Assembly (NCBI GenBank): GCA_037126765.1
Contig: JBBCBC010000001.1
Coordinates: forward strand, 37,990,804 to 38,054,803
From: Stenogyne calaminthoides
Lineage: Eukaryota > Streptophyta > Magnoliopsida > Lamiales > Lamiaceae
Length of the DNA: 64,000 bases
Direction of reading: 5' to 3'
Position 1 is the stretch's first letter; each line of letters begins with the position of its first letter. Below, piece by piece: positions 22,215-33,184 of the stretch. The notes beneath the pieces were generated by a model. That model was not told where the DNA came from. It made no database searches and saw nothing but the letters and a program-made list of their open reading frames with translations. The translations under genes were made by a program, and so were the position numbers.

Positions 22215-25200
22215 CGGCGATGTCCTTCATCCATTTTGGCGACGGTTCTCCACCTTCTTGGCGACGAGATCATCCGCCCTCACGACGTTCATCCCCCTTT
22301 ATGGCATTGATCTGCCCGCCTTTTAGGCGCTGGCCTTCCGCATCAGCGAAGCGTATTCCACCGAGCGAAGTGCTCCTCGCCATCCCGGCGACGAGATCAT
22401 TCGCCCTCATGGAGTTCAACCGCCTTTACGGCATTGATCTGCCCGCCTTTTAGGCGCTGGCCTTTCGCATCGGCGACGCGTATTCCACTAAGCGAAATGC
22501 TCCTCGACATCTCGGCGATGAGATCATTCGCCCTCACGGCGTTCATCCGCCTTTACGGCATTGATCTGCCCGCCTTTTAGGCGCTGGCCTTCCACATCGA
22601 CGATGCGTATTCTGCCGAGCGAAGGGCTCCTCGCCATCTCGGCGACAAGATCATTCGCCATCATGGCGTTCATCCGCCTTTATGGCGTTGATTTGCCCGC
22701 CTTTTAGGCGCTGGCCTTCTGCATCGGCGACACATATTATGCCAAGCGAAGCGCTCCTCGCCATCCCCGCGACGAGATCATTCGCCCTCCCGGCGTTCAT
22801 CCGCCTTTTTTGATCCGGCCATCTTGATCAGACGCGACGTTACGCCGAGCGAGATCATACCACGGTGGCCATTCCCTCCCGTGGCGCGTTGACCGCCAAA
22901 TTTTATTCCGATAGGGCGAGCGCTATTCGCCATCTCGCCGCCATCCCGGCGAGATCATTTACCCTCACGGCTTCATCCGGGCGTTGATCCGCCTTTTTTA
23001 ACGCGACGACGTATTAGACGAAAGGCCCGCCGCGATCTACGCGCCATCATGGCGTATTCCGCCCGGCTTTTAGCGCCGCTCTCGGCCACATATTATGCCG
23101 ACGACGAGATCATCTCGGTGATGAGATCATTCGCTCACGACGTTCATCCGCCTTTTACGGGCATTGATCTGCCTCGCTTCGCGTTGGCGACACCAGTATT
23201 CCCTTCCGCCATCGGCGACGAATCATTCCGCCGTTCATCCGACGCTTCCTCGCCATCCGGCGACGATTCCACCATCATTTGCCCCAGCGTTTATCCGCGT
23301 TTCATCCGCCTTTTGGCGGTATTGATCTGCCCCATCTTTTTAGCCGCCGGGCCTTCCCGCGACGGCGACGCGTATTTTCGGCGACAAGATTCACTCTCCT
23401 CGCCATCTGGGCAACAAGATCATTCGCCCTCACGGCGTTGATCCGCCTTTATGGCGTTGATCTACCCGTCTTTTGAGCGCTGGCCTTCTTCATCGGCGAT
23501 GCGTATTCCGCCGAGCGAAGCGCTCCACGCTATCTCGGCGACGAGATCATTCGCCCTCACGCGACGCTCATCCTCCTTTTACGGCGTTGGATCTTCCATC
23601 TTTTTCGGCCATCTGGCGCTCCGCGACGTTGATTTGCCCGCCTTTTAGTGATTTTCCGCGGTTTATGGTGCTCCCTCGTCATCTCGGTGATGAGATCATT
23701 CGCCCTCCCGGTGTTCATCCGCCTTTTATCGTTGATCCGCCCGCCTTTTAGGCAGCCGACCTGCCTATCCGTGACGGCGATGGGTATTCCACCCGGTGGC
23801 GAATCGTTTCCTCGCCATCCGGCGATGAGATCATTCACCCGGCGGCGTTCATCCGCCTCATTTGCGTTGATCTGCCTCGCGCTTTTAAGCGATCGAGCCT
23901 TTTAGGCGCATCGCGCGGCGGCGTATTCCTCCTTTACGGAAGGGCTCGCCGCCATCCGGTGATGAGATCATTGCCCTCACGGCGTTCATCCGCTTTTTAT
24001 GGCATTGATTCGGTTTTTCCTTTTAAGCGGCCGCCTTCGTTCATCGGCGATACATATTATTTGCCGAAAGTATTCTCGCCATCTACGCGATGAGATCATT
24101 CCATCTCATTCATCCGCCTTTTATGGCGTTGATCTATTCCGCGTCTTTTTAGTAGACATTCCGTCGCCATGCCGCTTTAGGCGCTGCGCGCTCGTCATCT
24201 TTTAAGATGAGATCATTCGCCTCCCGGCGTTCATCCGCCATCTTTAAGCGGCAACGTTCCACCTGGCGTTCATTATCCCCGACGCGCCATTCCGTTGATC
24301 TACCCACCATTTGAGCGGCCCTTCCATGCTTTCGGGTCGCTATTCCGCCGGACAAGACCTTCCACGCTCATCTCCCATCCATCCCGGCGAGATCATTCGC
24401 AACGTATTCATCCATCTTTTTCTGTTGATCGACCTTTTTTTAGTGCTGCCGCCTTTCGTGATTGGCGATGTATTCATCCGCCGAGCGGCGCCTTCTATCC
24501 CGGGACAAGATCATTCGCCTCACGGCGTTCATCCGCCTTTTACGGCATTGATCGCCCGCTTTTTAGCGCCGGGTTTTCGCTACATTTGGCGACGCCATCA
24601 TTCCCCGGCTGAATCCGCTTATTGGGTTGATCTCGCCACTCTCGCCATCTCGGGCGACGAGATCATTCGCCCTCCCAAAAGTTTATCCGGCGATGCTTTT
24701 TGGCGTTGATCTATCCGCCTTTTTAGGCTCGGCCTTCCTCATCGGCGGCGATCATTCGATATTCCGGGCCTTTTTTAGCGCCGCCTCTCCATCCTTCGGA
24801 CGATGAGATCATTCGCCTTTCATCGCTGCGTTCATCCGCTATCCGCTTTTTTTTACGGCGTTGATCATTCCCGGGCTTTTTAGGCACCTTCCTCGACGGC
24901 GGAATGATATTCCGGCCGAAGCGGCTCATCTCGCCATCCTTCCGACGAGATCATTCGCCTCACTTCGGGCGTTTATCCGCTTTTACGGCGTTGATCTCGC
25001 GACGAAGCTTTTAGGCGCTGCCATTCCGCGACGGCGATTCCGCCGAACCCAGCCTTTCATCCTGATGGAAGATCTCCTCGCCATCACGACGATCCGCTTT
25101 TACGCCCTTTGGATTCGGCGCCTTTTTGATCTGCGCTTTTACGCTCGTAACGGTGACGCCACGATATTTGCCGAGAGAAGCGAAGCGCCATCATTCGGTG

Positions 25201-26500
25201 ACACGATCATTCGCCACGGGCGTTCATCCGCCTTTTACGGCATTGATTGATTCGCTTTTTTGGCGCTTCCGCGCGGGCGAGCGATATTCGGCGAACACGG
25301 CTCCCGCCATCACGCCGAAAGAAGCGCCTCGCCTGCCGCGCGCGCGCCGCCCAGACGGCGACGTATATTCATTCACCGCCATCCCGACGTTAATCCGCCT
25401 TTACGGCGTTGATCCGCCATTTTAGGCATTGATCGTCGATTTTCATCCGCCTTCCGTGGCGACGCAGATTACGCTTTACGGCGCTCGCGCCATCTCATTG
25501 ATAAGATCATTCGCCTCCGGCATTCATCGCGCCTTTGAGGTTGATCGCCCGCCATTTGAAGTCTTCGCCTTCCGCTAGACGGCCTATCCGTTATTCCCTC
25601 GATGGTTGATCGCGCTTTTTTAGGCGCCTTCAGCGAGATCATTCATTCCCTCCGGCGCTCATCCGCCTTTTACGGCGTTGATTCGCGCCCGCCTTTTGCG
25701 CCTTTTTGATATCGCGCGATTAGGTCTGCTGTTCGCGAGCGATCCCACCGCTTGCCATCTCGCCGATGGCAGATCATTCGCCCTCCGACGTTCATCGCCT
25801 TTTACGGCGTTGATGAACGCGCCGCCCTCGCTTTTTGCGCTGCGATTCCGCCGGGAATGCGTGATGCGTATTCCGCCGAGCAAATCCTCATCGCCTTCAT
25901 CCGGGCGGCGAGATCATTCACCAGCGGCGTTCACCCGCCATCTCGACGACGTTGATCGCAAGACCCGCCATTTTAGGCAGGATCATCCGCTCGGCGATGC
26001 GTATTCCGCCGAAAGCAGCCGCTCTTCCTCGCCATCCGGCGGCGAGATCGTCGCCTCCGGTGTTCATCCGCCTTTACGGCGTTGATCTGCCCGCCTTTTA
26101 GGCGCTGGCCTTCCGCGACGGTGGCGTATTCCGCGGAAGCGGCGCCTTCGCTATCTCGGCGACGAGATCATTCGCCCTCACGGCGTTCATCCGCCTTTAT
26201 GGCATTGATCTGCCCGCCTTTTAGGCACTGTCCTTCCGCATCGGCGACGCGTATTCCACCTAGCGAAGTGCTCCTCGCCATCTTTTACATCCCGAGATCA
26301 TTACGCATAAGGCGTTCATCCGCCTTTATGGCGTTGATCTGCCAGCCTTTTAGGCGCTGGTCTTCCGTTTTGGCGCTGCATATTCCATCGAGCGAAGTGC
26401 TCCTCGCCATCCCGGGCGATGAGATCGACCGTCTTTATGGCGTTCATCCGCCGTTAAGGCGTCGAGCTGCCCGCCTTCTCGACATTAGCTCTTTGTTTCG
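22215..26500 (+). repeat. Tandem array 2: GC-rich repeat of about 126 bp
   Basis: Units contain 'gacgagatcattcgccctca', 'ttcatccgcctttatggc', 'ttgatctgcccgcctttt' and 'gcgtattccgccgagcgaag'. Spacing of the first motif is about 126 bp over 22264-22770, and about 34 units fit the array. Regular units at both flanks (22260-22800, 26060-26440) and at 23390-23560 alternate with badly degraded units. Several frames stay open through units because 126 is divisible by three, but none resembles a protein family. It is strongly GC- and CpG-rich compared with the AT-rich window. Confidence 0.85.
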
Positions 26501-26739
26501 GCATGACCGGTCCGCCTCTATTAGCGTTAACTTTGCTTTCCTTTCATCGACTTTTGCCCTCTTTATAAGACCCTTAACCGCGATCGGTCGAGACAATTTA
26601 TACGGTAAAAAGTCGCAAAAGCTTTCGAAGAAGTGGTTTACGGCTTCAACAATTTACTCCTATAGATCGCCTGAACTAGTAAGGCGATCTGGGGGAAAGT
26701 CCGGGTACTCGGCAAGTGGTCGATGACGATAAAAAATAG

Positions 26740-27120
26740 AAAAAGACTGCAAATGCGATTGGGCCCGCCGAAAGCGAGCGTAAAAGAACTAGTCTGACGG
26801 GGCTCCCCGAGCACGAGCGCGAAAAAAGACTCGTACGATGGGGCTCCCCTCGAAGTATGAAAGATGAAAAAAAGACTCATCTGATAGGGCTCCCTCAAGC
26901 ACGAGAACAAAAAAGACTTCATGCGACCGGGCTCCCCGGGCACAAGCCGAGAAAAGACTCAGACGATGGGGCTCCCTCGAGTACGAAAGCCTGAGAAAAG
27001 ACTCAGACGACGGGGCCCCTTGAAGCACGAGGATAGAAAAGACTGTCACGATGGGGCTCTCCTCAAGCACGAAAGCACGTAAAAGACTCAGACAATGGGG
27101 CTCGCCCAAGACGGCACAAA
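26740..27120 (+). repeat. Tandem array 3: repeat of about 43-45 bp
   Basis: About eight to nine units carry 'aaaagactcagacgatgggg' and 'ctccc.cgagcacga'. Motif starts are near 26828, 26873, 26917, 26957, 27000, 27043 and 27086. The array sits just before the 3' LTR, where plant Ty3/gypsy Tat-type elements often carry variable tandem repeats. Confidence 0.8.
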
Positions 27121-27316
27121 CAAGATCGACGATGAGAAAAGGTAAGATCCTCTATGCAGGGGCTCATTCTGAACGATCAAGATCTCATATACTTGTATCC
27201 GAAAGGTGCTCGAGGCAAACAAAGCAGGATCAAGCAGATGCAACAAAAGATAAAATCGTCGAGATGATTCAAGATCGAACTCAACATTGTCACATGTTCT
27301 CGATCTTGGGGGCTAT

Positions 27317-27745
27317 TGTTGTCACCAGATTTATCACACGTCAGCATCACCAGATTTATCACACGTCAGCAGGACAAATTATCACCCGTCAGCAGGGCCC
27401 ACAAAGACCTGAATCGACCCGATCCAACAGGAGGTCAAGGGTCACACAGAAGATGATTTGTCGTGCTTTACGCATATGTTTTTTCATGCTTTATGCACAT
27501 GATTTGTCGTGCTTAATGATTTGTCATGCTTATGATTTGTCGTGTTGGTTCTCTTTATATAAAGGACCTCACCCTTCATTGTAAGAAAACTCTGGAATGT
27601 TTCCCTCATTCCTCTTATATACCAACAACCATATTTCAGGGAAGAACTACGGTTCTTCCCGCAGTGTTCTTGTTCGATTACTTATTTGTTTGGTGGTCAA
27701 ATTCAACAAGCCACATTAGAATCGTTAAATATTTGACTATCAACA
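27317..27745 (+). repeat. 3' LTR of the non-coding gypsy-like element
   Basis: Begins TGTTGTCACCAG and ends ..ACTATCAACA, and is preceded by the purine-rich 'cttgggggctat'. It is followed by the ATCGA duplication. Confidence 0.9.
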
Positions 27746-27770
27746 ATCGAATACAATTTTTTACCTTTAC

Positions 27771-27932
27771 GCATTCTCTTCACCGTCTTTAGCAGCAATC
27801 TCAATTTCATCACCATCTTCAAAAATAGAAGTGCAATATATTATCACATCATCATCATCATTGCCATATGCATTTTCAGCAACTTCTTCATCATTTTCAA
27901 CTACTACAATAGTGTTTTGATCAACAATTTCT
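27771..27932 (-). pseudogene. Candidate upstream exon of the MULE transposase gene
   Basis: The minus-strand exon is bounded by an acceptor 'cttaatag' and a donor 'gc|gtaaag'. It encodes an acidic peptide (VENDEEVAENAYGNDDDD...), as is common at the N-terminus of FAR1/MURA proteins, and is preceded by minisatellite units (27955-28045). The gypsy-like element separates it from the next exon at 19303, so both insertion duplications fall in the intervening intron. Joining with the 19303 acceptor gives a phase mismatch, so the exon edge may be slightly different. Confidence 0.5.
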
Positions 27933-28045
27933 CTATTAAGAAAAGTAATACAGAGTAAGTAGCAATACCAAATGTAATTAGTTGCAATACCACAGCGAAT
28001 AAGTTGCAATACCATAAGGAGTATATAGCAATACCACATGGAAGG

Positions 28046-28684
28046 TAATAATATTACAAATGATTATTGTTATACTTGTAAAATGCGATTGGTTTTGAAT
28101 ACTTGTTACGAAGTTTCTAAATTTGGATATAATACACGCTAATTTTATAAAAACAGCAGACATGCATCTACACATATATCATCAGATGTAGTACCTGTTT
28201 TAGAACTCTAAAAAGTGCTAAAACTTTTCAAAAAAATAAGTGCTTCTAGAGCACTTATTGAGTTTGCAAACAGGTACATAACATCTATGAAGACTCAACC
28301 AAAAGTGATCAAAAACTGAAATAGAGCCATTAAAAACTGAAAACCGAGGCTCTTAATTGAGAATTTTCAACTCCAAAGATGATTAATTAACAACAATAAT
28401 CCAAGGTAATTAATGATTAGACTGTAGTTTTTTAAAACCTAATGTGAAACCATTATGTCTCTTTAATTTCATTACCAAGTAAGACTACACCTTATCCACA
28501 GTTGGACCAGCTAACATTATAAACACTTCCTTCTTAGATTTGTCATATAATCGAATCTCATTCTGATCACATGATTGTTGTTATAAATTGATTCAATATC
28601 TAATGCAAAACTTATAATTAAATGCAGGAATATCAGTGTTAACAAGAACATCCCGTTGCAAAATTTATAATTAAACTTATAATC
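28046..28684. other. MULE interior between the transposase exon and the PPR fragment
   Basis: No gene is seen. At 28196-28286 'agaactctaaaaagtgcta' and 'ttctagagcacttattgagt' form an imperfect inverted pair, possibly a small MITE. Confidence 0.4.
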
Positions 28685-28966
28685 AAAGGCGAAATCAACA
28701 CGATTCAGGCAGCAAAAGCAATCAATTGCAATATTGAAGGTGTAGTGGTTAACAAGAACATCCCGTTGAAGCATTTTGTCGAACAGGTGGAGTGCAACAG
28801 AGTGGTGTTTGATTTTGACAAGTGAACTCAATAATTTCGTGAAATCAAAAACTGAAGGAAGCGACTTTAGTGATACCATTTCGTGAAACATAGCAATTGC
28901 TGAATCCCAAACGAAACCCCTGCAAAAGCATGAAACGAGTGGCATACCTAAATCTGTTGAAGCCAT
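28685..28966 (-). pseudogene. Captured PPR-protein fragment
   Basis: A minus-strand frame of about 94 codons begins MASTDLGMPLVSCFCRGFVW and continues AIAMFHEMVSLKSLPSVFDF, KLLSSLVKIKHHSVALHLFD and KMLQRDVLVNHYTFNIAIDC. These are P-type pentatricopeptide repeats, as at the N-terminus of organelle RNA-binding PPR proteins of the Rf-like group. Homology ends after 'RVDFAFDYK', where AT-rich sequence and a partial duplicate of 'ttaacaagaacatcccgttg' (28641 and 28749) follow. It lies between the transposase exon and the right MULE end, so it looks like gene capture. Only about two and a half repeats remain. Confidence 0.75.
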
Positions 28967-29259
28967 TATTCCAAAGCTCAAATGTGTGAATCGAACAATA
29001 TCCTTCTTTGATTCTTCCTTCTTCACTTTTCAGTTGAATCGAACGATATCCTTCTTCTATGTGCGAATCGGCCTTCTCAATCGCACCTCAATTCTTCACT
29101 TTTGCCCTCTCACTGTGTTAATCGAACGCTCAGTGTGTGAGTGTTTGAAAATCGCACCCTCAGTGCGTGTAAATCACACGCACAGACTCTCAGATTTTTT
29201 ATGCTTGTATTTTCACGTTCAACTGTGTGTTTTGTTTTAAGTATGCGGGTCGCGGGTAT

Positions 29260-29304
29260 ATGGATAGTGGTTTACCGTGCACCACTTTCACACAAAACTG
29301 ACTC
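29260..29304 (-). repeat. MULE right terminal region
   Basis: Reverse complement of the left end: 'gagtcagttttgtgtgaaa' outermost, 'ccactatccat' innermost. The 9-bp duplication TTTATAATA follows at 29305-29313. Confidence 0.7.
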
Positions 29305-29313
29305 TTTATAATA

Positions 29314-29740
29314 TGATTATAATGCTTCTGAGTAATTTATAAAAATGTAGTTGATTCTTAAAAAAAATAAAAATAAAAGGTTTGTATAATTTCTTTTAAT
29401 CTCAGAATTTTGTGTTTCACATGCGCGTCTAAGTTTCTATCTCTCATTTATTTTGAAATAAACAATTTTTATAAGGGTAGATCTCCTATAAAACTTGTTT
29501 ACCGTTAAACTGGTCCATATTTACAGATATAACCCTTCAATTATTATGATTAATGATATATTTAATATAAGTCATATCTTTCAGTTATCACTACTAATAC
29601 TTTGTTGTAATATAAGTCACACCCTCCAGTGTTATGAGTAATACCCTTTAATTATCACAATTAATATCCTTTCATAATATAAGTCATACCTCTTAACTAT
29701 TTTCATAAATTTTTATGTGAAACTTATTTACCCTATAGAG
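29314..29740. other. AT-rich flank with short tandem repeats
   Basis: About three diverged copies (roughly 60 bp) of 'aatataagtcataccttt...aattatcac' occur at 29530-29700. No gene. Confidence 0.45.
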
Positions 29741-30727
29741 TAAAATCTTTATAAATTAATAAACTCTCCAAAATGATAATTTTCTCCGATCCCAACTCGG
29801 GCCAGTTCAAAAATAGATCAATTTTGATAAGATAATAAGATAATAATTTTGTTAAAAACCTCTATATAAATTAGTGGTCCCTTTGATATCATAAATTCAT
29901 TTTTTTTAAATTACAAAAATAACTATGATAATCTCGTAAAATAAGAATCTATAGTTGATTGCTTCTTGGTAAAATTCAAAACTATTTGGAGCTCATCTCT
30001 ATTTATTTTTTAACCCATCAAATAGTTCTGGTGTTATATTCTCAAATTGCACCAAAAAGTTATGAAGCGTTTTTTATGCTACAGGTGTTTCCTTTCTCGT
30101 AATTGGTTCCAATGATACATCAATTAATATTGCATGCATTCACTTAGTTTTTACCAATGATTGAACCTTGATCATATTTAGCTCTTTTATGTTGGGGTGA
30201 GTCTCATGTGCATTTAGATGAACCGTGTATTCATAGTGCATTTTAAAACTATGCAACTTGTTATACTGAAAAATTCAACTTATTTATACTGAATAGTCAA
30301 CTATTTTTTTCATATTAATAGTTGCATGTTTCAGTGTAAAAAAGTTATATCTTTCAGTATAACAAGTTGCATGGTTCTAAAATGAACTATGAGTGCACGG
30401 TGCACCTGAATGCATACAAGACTTAGTCTTTATTATGTTGTATATGAGCACATAATTGCAAGTGAACTGTATTTACTTTATACATTGAATTTTATTTGCG
30501 ATCAAAGTTATGGTATTATGTATTTGATTATTATGATGAATATATTTATTAAATTAATTCAATAAGTATATAATAATCACTCATCTTTATAAAAATAAAA
30601 TATATTTATTATATTAAAAAAAACTCTTTAAACTAATAATTATTAATTTATAAATAAATTAATATTTTTTTTAAAATAATAAATTCTTCTGGTTCCAACT
30701 ATTTTAATTTATGGAGATTTTACTGTA
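29741..30727. mobile_element. AT-rich MITE with 'gtaaaatctttataaattaa' ends
   Basis: The left end 'gtaaaatctttataaattaa' and the right end (reverse) 'cagtaaaatctccataaatt' are similar. A further related fragment starts near 31008 ('atttctataaattaataaaa'). A second MITE (30201-30422) lies inside. Confidence 0.45.
30201..30422. mobile_element. MITE with 'tgcacggtgcac' end motif
   Basis: Starts 'gtctcatgtgcatttagatg' and ends 'gtgcacctgaatgcatacaa', which are inverted relatives. The interior has 'aacttgttatactgaaa' on both strands. Related copies are at 54751-54972 and 60121-61430. Confidence 0.65.
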
Positions 30728-32357
30728 CTTTGTACTTTTACGTACTAGGGCATCACAATTCACAAGCTATTAAACACTCGTGAAAATCAGTTAATAGTTA
30801 TTGTTAAAATGTGCAGGAAATGAAAATGAGTTGTTAAATGTGACAGTAGTTGCAACAATTGACCAGATGAAAGTAAACGTGGCGTAGGGAAAAGGTTAGA
30901 GGAATAGTATACACCATACTTCGCTGATTTTCTTAATTTCAACCAACACATCCTAGTAATATTTTGACCTTTTCAATATTGAAAATATATACTACATTTT
31001 TTAGTATAATTTCTATAAATTAATAAAATTACACTTATCAATTGATATTATTATACTTATAAATTAAAGTATCAAATATTATTTATATTAATTTATAAAA
31101 ATAGTGATATTAATTTATAAGTGTAATGATATTATTTTCATATTATAAATAAGTTTCACAAAAAAATCTATGTTTATTTATCGTTAAAAGTTTCATTTTG
31201 ACCTTTCAATAAGTTGGAAAATTATATATTTTTTTAAGTTGGTTCTATGTACCATACAAATATTTTACAATTATCATTTTGTAATATAATAATTAATATT
31301 TTTGAATTTTATATATTAAAAGGAGGAGTGCACCTCTTCAAACGTTGTCACGTGTCAGTTTAAATTTCTCCTAATGTTGCCATGTGCCAATTGAGACAAA
31401 AGCTCTTCTGCCACATGTTATATTAATATATCTTACGTGTCATTTGAAAACCTAACGCATAATGATGTTAAAAAAACCCGCAGAAACGTATCATCCGACG
31501 CAGAATCGCCATCCATTCTTCTCCTCACTTTCGAAGCGCCACCATCTGCTCTGCGATGGTCGATCGTCACTTTCGAAGCCGTGAGTTTTTTTTTTCGATG
31601 TTGAACATTTATTTTGCCGAGACGCCGCCGATCGTCGCCACTACAGTGCGTCTTAATTGCGATTCATGAGCTGCCGCATCTCTGGAGCATTATCGCTGTT
31701 GGGATTGTTCATAATCTGATGAATCTGCAGTTAAGGGAATAGGGGTAAATGAAAGTAATTGTTTTTTCCTACTAATACTAATAGGTAAGTATTGTAGAAG
31801 TCTTTCGAATGCGTCGATCGATCCGCCCAAGGTGGAAAGGGAGATGTCGCCGCCGCGTCACCTCCAACAAAGGGACACTCCTTTCATCGTATTTTTAATT
31901 TTCAGATTTGGTGTGTTCTTGATTTTTGAATTTCTGTTCAGAATTACTTGATTTTATATCTGGGTGTTTCTAATTTCTTTTTCAGAATACAGTCTCCCAC
32001 ATCTGGTGTCGTCGACGATCTTTCACACGACATTACCGAATATAGTTGAGACATCGTTGAGAGAGACTGTGAGAGAAAATTGGATTGGATTCGTTAAAAC
32101 CCTTCCACACTAAGGTAATTGATTTTTTTTGTATTATTTTTACAGAATCTTCATTAAGAATGTAATGAATTTGATTTTTATTTTTAAGAATCTCAACTAT
32201 TATGGTATTACCTGAATTTTTTGTTCTACATCATGAGTTCTTAAGTTTGATTGTTGTACGATTAAATTTTAGTTATTCAATTGTTTCTGGTTTCAGGCAA
32301 TCGATTTTCAGCTCATAGTAAGTGTTTCTCATTCCCCAATCCTGTGCAGGTTCACAG

Positions 32358-32519
32358 ATAGAAAGCTGGAGTCTTAATCAATTTTCGTTTTGTGGTACTT
32401 TTGGTTTATTTGATCATTCAACTTCTCTATGTGGTTTAATAGAAAGCTGGAGTCTTAATCAATTTTCGTTTTGTGGTACTTTTGGTTTATTTGATCATTC
32501 AACTTCTCTGTGTGGTTTA
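32358..32519 (+). repeat. 81-bp tandem duplication
   Basis: Two nearly identical 81-bp copies containing 'gaaagctggagtcttaatca' start at 32361 and 32442. The length is a multiple of three, but I see no supported coding frame around it. Confidence 0.85.
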
Positions 32520-33184
32520 ATATTTTTGGATGTTGCTTTCAATTCGACATAATACATTTTTAACTCAAACCTTTTGGATCATGTCATTCTTTATATTACC
32601 AGTGTTATAATCTAATTCTAGGTGAACAAGAATAACACCTGACCTTTTTAAGCTAATAGCAAGAATAAGCTAATTTAATATAGGCTTGTCTGTGTATTAA
32701 AAAAAATACAAATATCTATTGTTTTAATTTACTTGAAGGTTATTTGCAAATTATCCACATAAACTTATAGTCAAAAAATATGTATGAGCGTTTGGGATAT
32801 ATTTGAGATCTTTTTGTTGTTGTTTCCAGATTATTTTTCTACTTAATGGTTAATTCTCGGTCAAATGTTATTTGGGAGATTCTCTACTCTAACCTCATAC
32901 TTAATTGTGATTTTTTTTTCCTGAGCTCTTTCTGCCATGTAAGTGAACTACATTTAAGGTTTATAGAAATTTTGTATAAAGTTTTTGGAATATTTTTATG
33001 GATTTAATTTGGTTGAATGTATCTAATATCCATTCACTTTTATCTTTTTTTCAACATTTGAAATCATGTACATGTTTCAATCCATGTTGATGTTTCTCCA
33101 TTTTTTTTAACTCTATTTAATCAGTTTCTTTTCGATCTGAATACATTGTTGCCCCCACCCGTGTTAATAAAAAATATCTCAAGT

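Larger units (their letters stand above)
19378..27745 (+). mobile_element. Non-coding gypsy-like LTR element (LARD-type) with tandem arrays
   Basis: The 8368-bp element has LTRs of 477 bp (19378-19854) and 429 bp (27317-27745) and exact flanking duplications ATCGA (19373-19377 and 27746-27750). A primer-binding-site-like 'ttggcgctagaaggaggg' follows the 5' LTR, and 'cttgggggctat' precedes the 3' LTR. No gag, protease, RT, RNase H or integrase could be recognised, so it must have been moved by proteins from another element. The interior holds a leader (19855-21800), three tandem arrays (21820-27120) and little else. It lies in the 5' part of the MULE transposase gene. The LTRs are near identical apart from repeat-unit number, so insertion is recent. 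Confidence 0.85.
8678..29304. mobile_element. Ulp1-carrying Mutator-like element (KAONASHI/CUMULE-type MULE)
   Basis: The 20,627-bp element is flanked by exact 9-bp duplications TTTATAATA (8669-8677 and 29305-29313), the length typical of Mutator. The ends are weak inverted repeats sharing 'agttttgt(a/g)tgaaa' and 'ccactatccat'. Inside are a plus-strand Ulp1-like protease gene (10336-15602) and a convergent minus-strand FAR1/MURA-type transposase gene (17158-19303, with an upstream exon candidate near 27771-27932). MULEs with this gene pair are known in Arabidopsis and melon. A family A solo LTR, a large gypsy-like element and small MITEs are nested inside. Both genes carry stop codons, so this copy is not autonomous. 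Confidence 0.85.

Noticed and set aside
22215..26500. CRISPR-like array
   Set aside because: Units are adjacent 126-bp tandem repeats with no distinct spacers, in a plant LTR element.
21343..26726. Several open frames of 65-214 codons in the gypsy-like element, as possible gag or a repeat protein
   Set aside because: They follow the 126-bp repeat (a multiple of three, hence open in several frames on both strands) and show no Gag, protease or RT motif.
32322..32552. 76-codon frame with a 27-residue repeat
   Set aside because: Simply an 81-bp tandem duplication in non-coding sequence. No start context or family match.
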